In this document: positions 6,151-6,166 of the stretch, one piece after another | Layout: every line of letters starts with the position of its first letter | Position numbering within the stretch: the stretch's first letter is position 1 | Source: Paracoccus sp. (in: a-proteobacteria) | Lineage (GTDB): Bacteria > Pseudomonadota > Alphaproteobacteria > Rhodobacterales > Rhodobacteraceae | Reading direction: 5' to 3' | DNA length: 6,166 nt | NCBI GenBank assembly: GCA_031178645.1 | Contig: JAPSIP010000098.1 | Coordinates: 1-6,166 of the forward strand | The notes under the pieces: generated by a model | Databases searched by the model: none | The model's input: only the letters and a program-made list of their open reading frames with translations | What the model was told of the DNA's origin: nothing | Translations under genes and position numbers: made by a program

Positions 6151-6166
6151 TTAGGACAGGCTGGAC
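6151..6166 (-). other. Possible last codons of an upstream minus-strand gene
   Basis: A TAA on the minus strand at 6153-6151 would end a frame reading Ser-Ser-Leu-Ser from the window edge, 35 bases before the dehydrogenase start. That spacing would suit a gene upstream in the same operon, and the carboxynorspermidine decarboxylase gene (nspC) is a common neighbour of this dehydrogenase. Four codons are far too few to show that a gene exists, so this is a pointer only. No promoter was recognised in the remaining 35 bases. Confidence 0.2.

Noticed and set aside
4898..6154. A 418-codon plus-strand open frame opposite the dehydrogenase gene.
   Set aside because: It is the antisense shadow of a well-recognised enzyme; composition is rich in His, Asp, Gly and Arg with no recognisable motif.

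Overview
The window reads as an ordinary, gene-dense stretch of a high-GC alphaproteobacterial chromosome. The closest overall feel is a Paracoccus-like member of the Rhodobacteraceae; this is inferred from base composition, codon choice and the protein types, not from any search. It holds five complete protein genes, one 3' fragment at the left edge, and possibly the last few codons of another gene at the right edge. I saw no tRNA, rRNA, CRISPR, insertion sequence or phage gene.

Left part (1-2855): the last 62 codons of a plus-strand major facilitator (metabolite:H+ symporter type) transporter run into a convergent minus-strand gene for a GFA-family zinc-binding protein. Upstream of that on the same strand lies a full-length malate synthase G gene (glcB). 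A hairpin separates glcB from the GFA gene. Middle (2856-3119): a roughly 260-base gene-free region contains an AT-rich island with an inverted repeat, and presumably carries the divergent promoters of glcB and of a small plus-strand gene. That small gene (3120-3509) encodes an exported 129-residue protein of unknown function with two cysteines in the mature part. It ends in a strong hairpin terminator.

Right part (3531-6166): the terminator lies between two converging genes and touches the stop codon of a minus-strand AI-2E/PerM-family membrane protein. Upstream of that, on the same strand, is a carboxynorspermidine (carboxyspermidine) dehydrogenase of the saccharopine dehydrogenase family, with a TTG start. 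The first bases upstream of it allow, but do not prove, the end of another gene; its usual decarboxylase partner is the obvious candidate.

The genes do not form one pathway. GlcB feeds glyoxylate and acetyl-CoA into malate, the dehydrogenase belongs to spermidine synthesis, and the rest are single-function neighbours. No new multi-gene system is visible. The points most worth a second look are the small exported protein, the AT-rich operator-like region before glcB, and the question of what lies just beyond the right edge.
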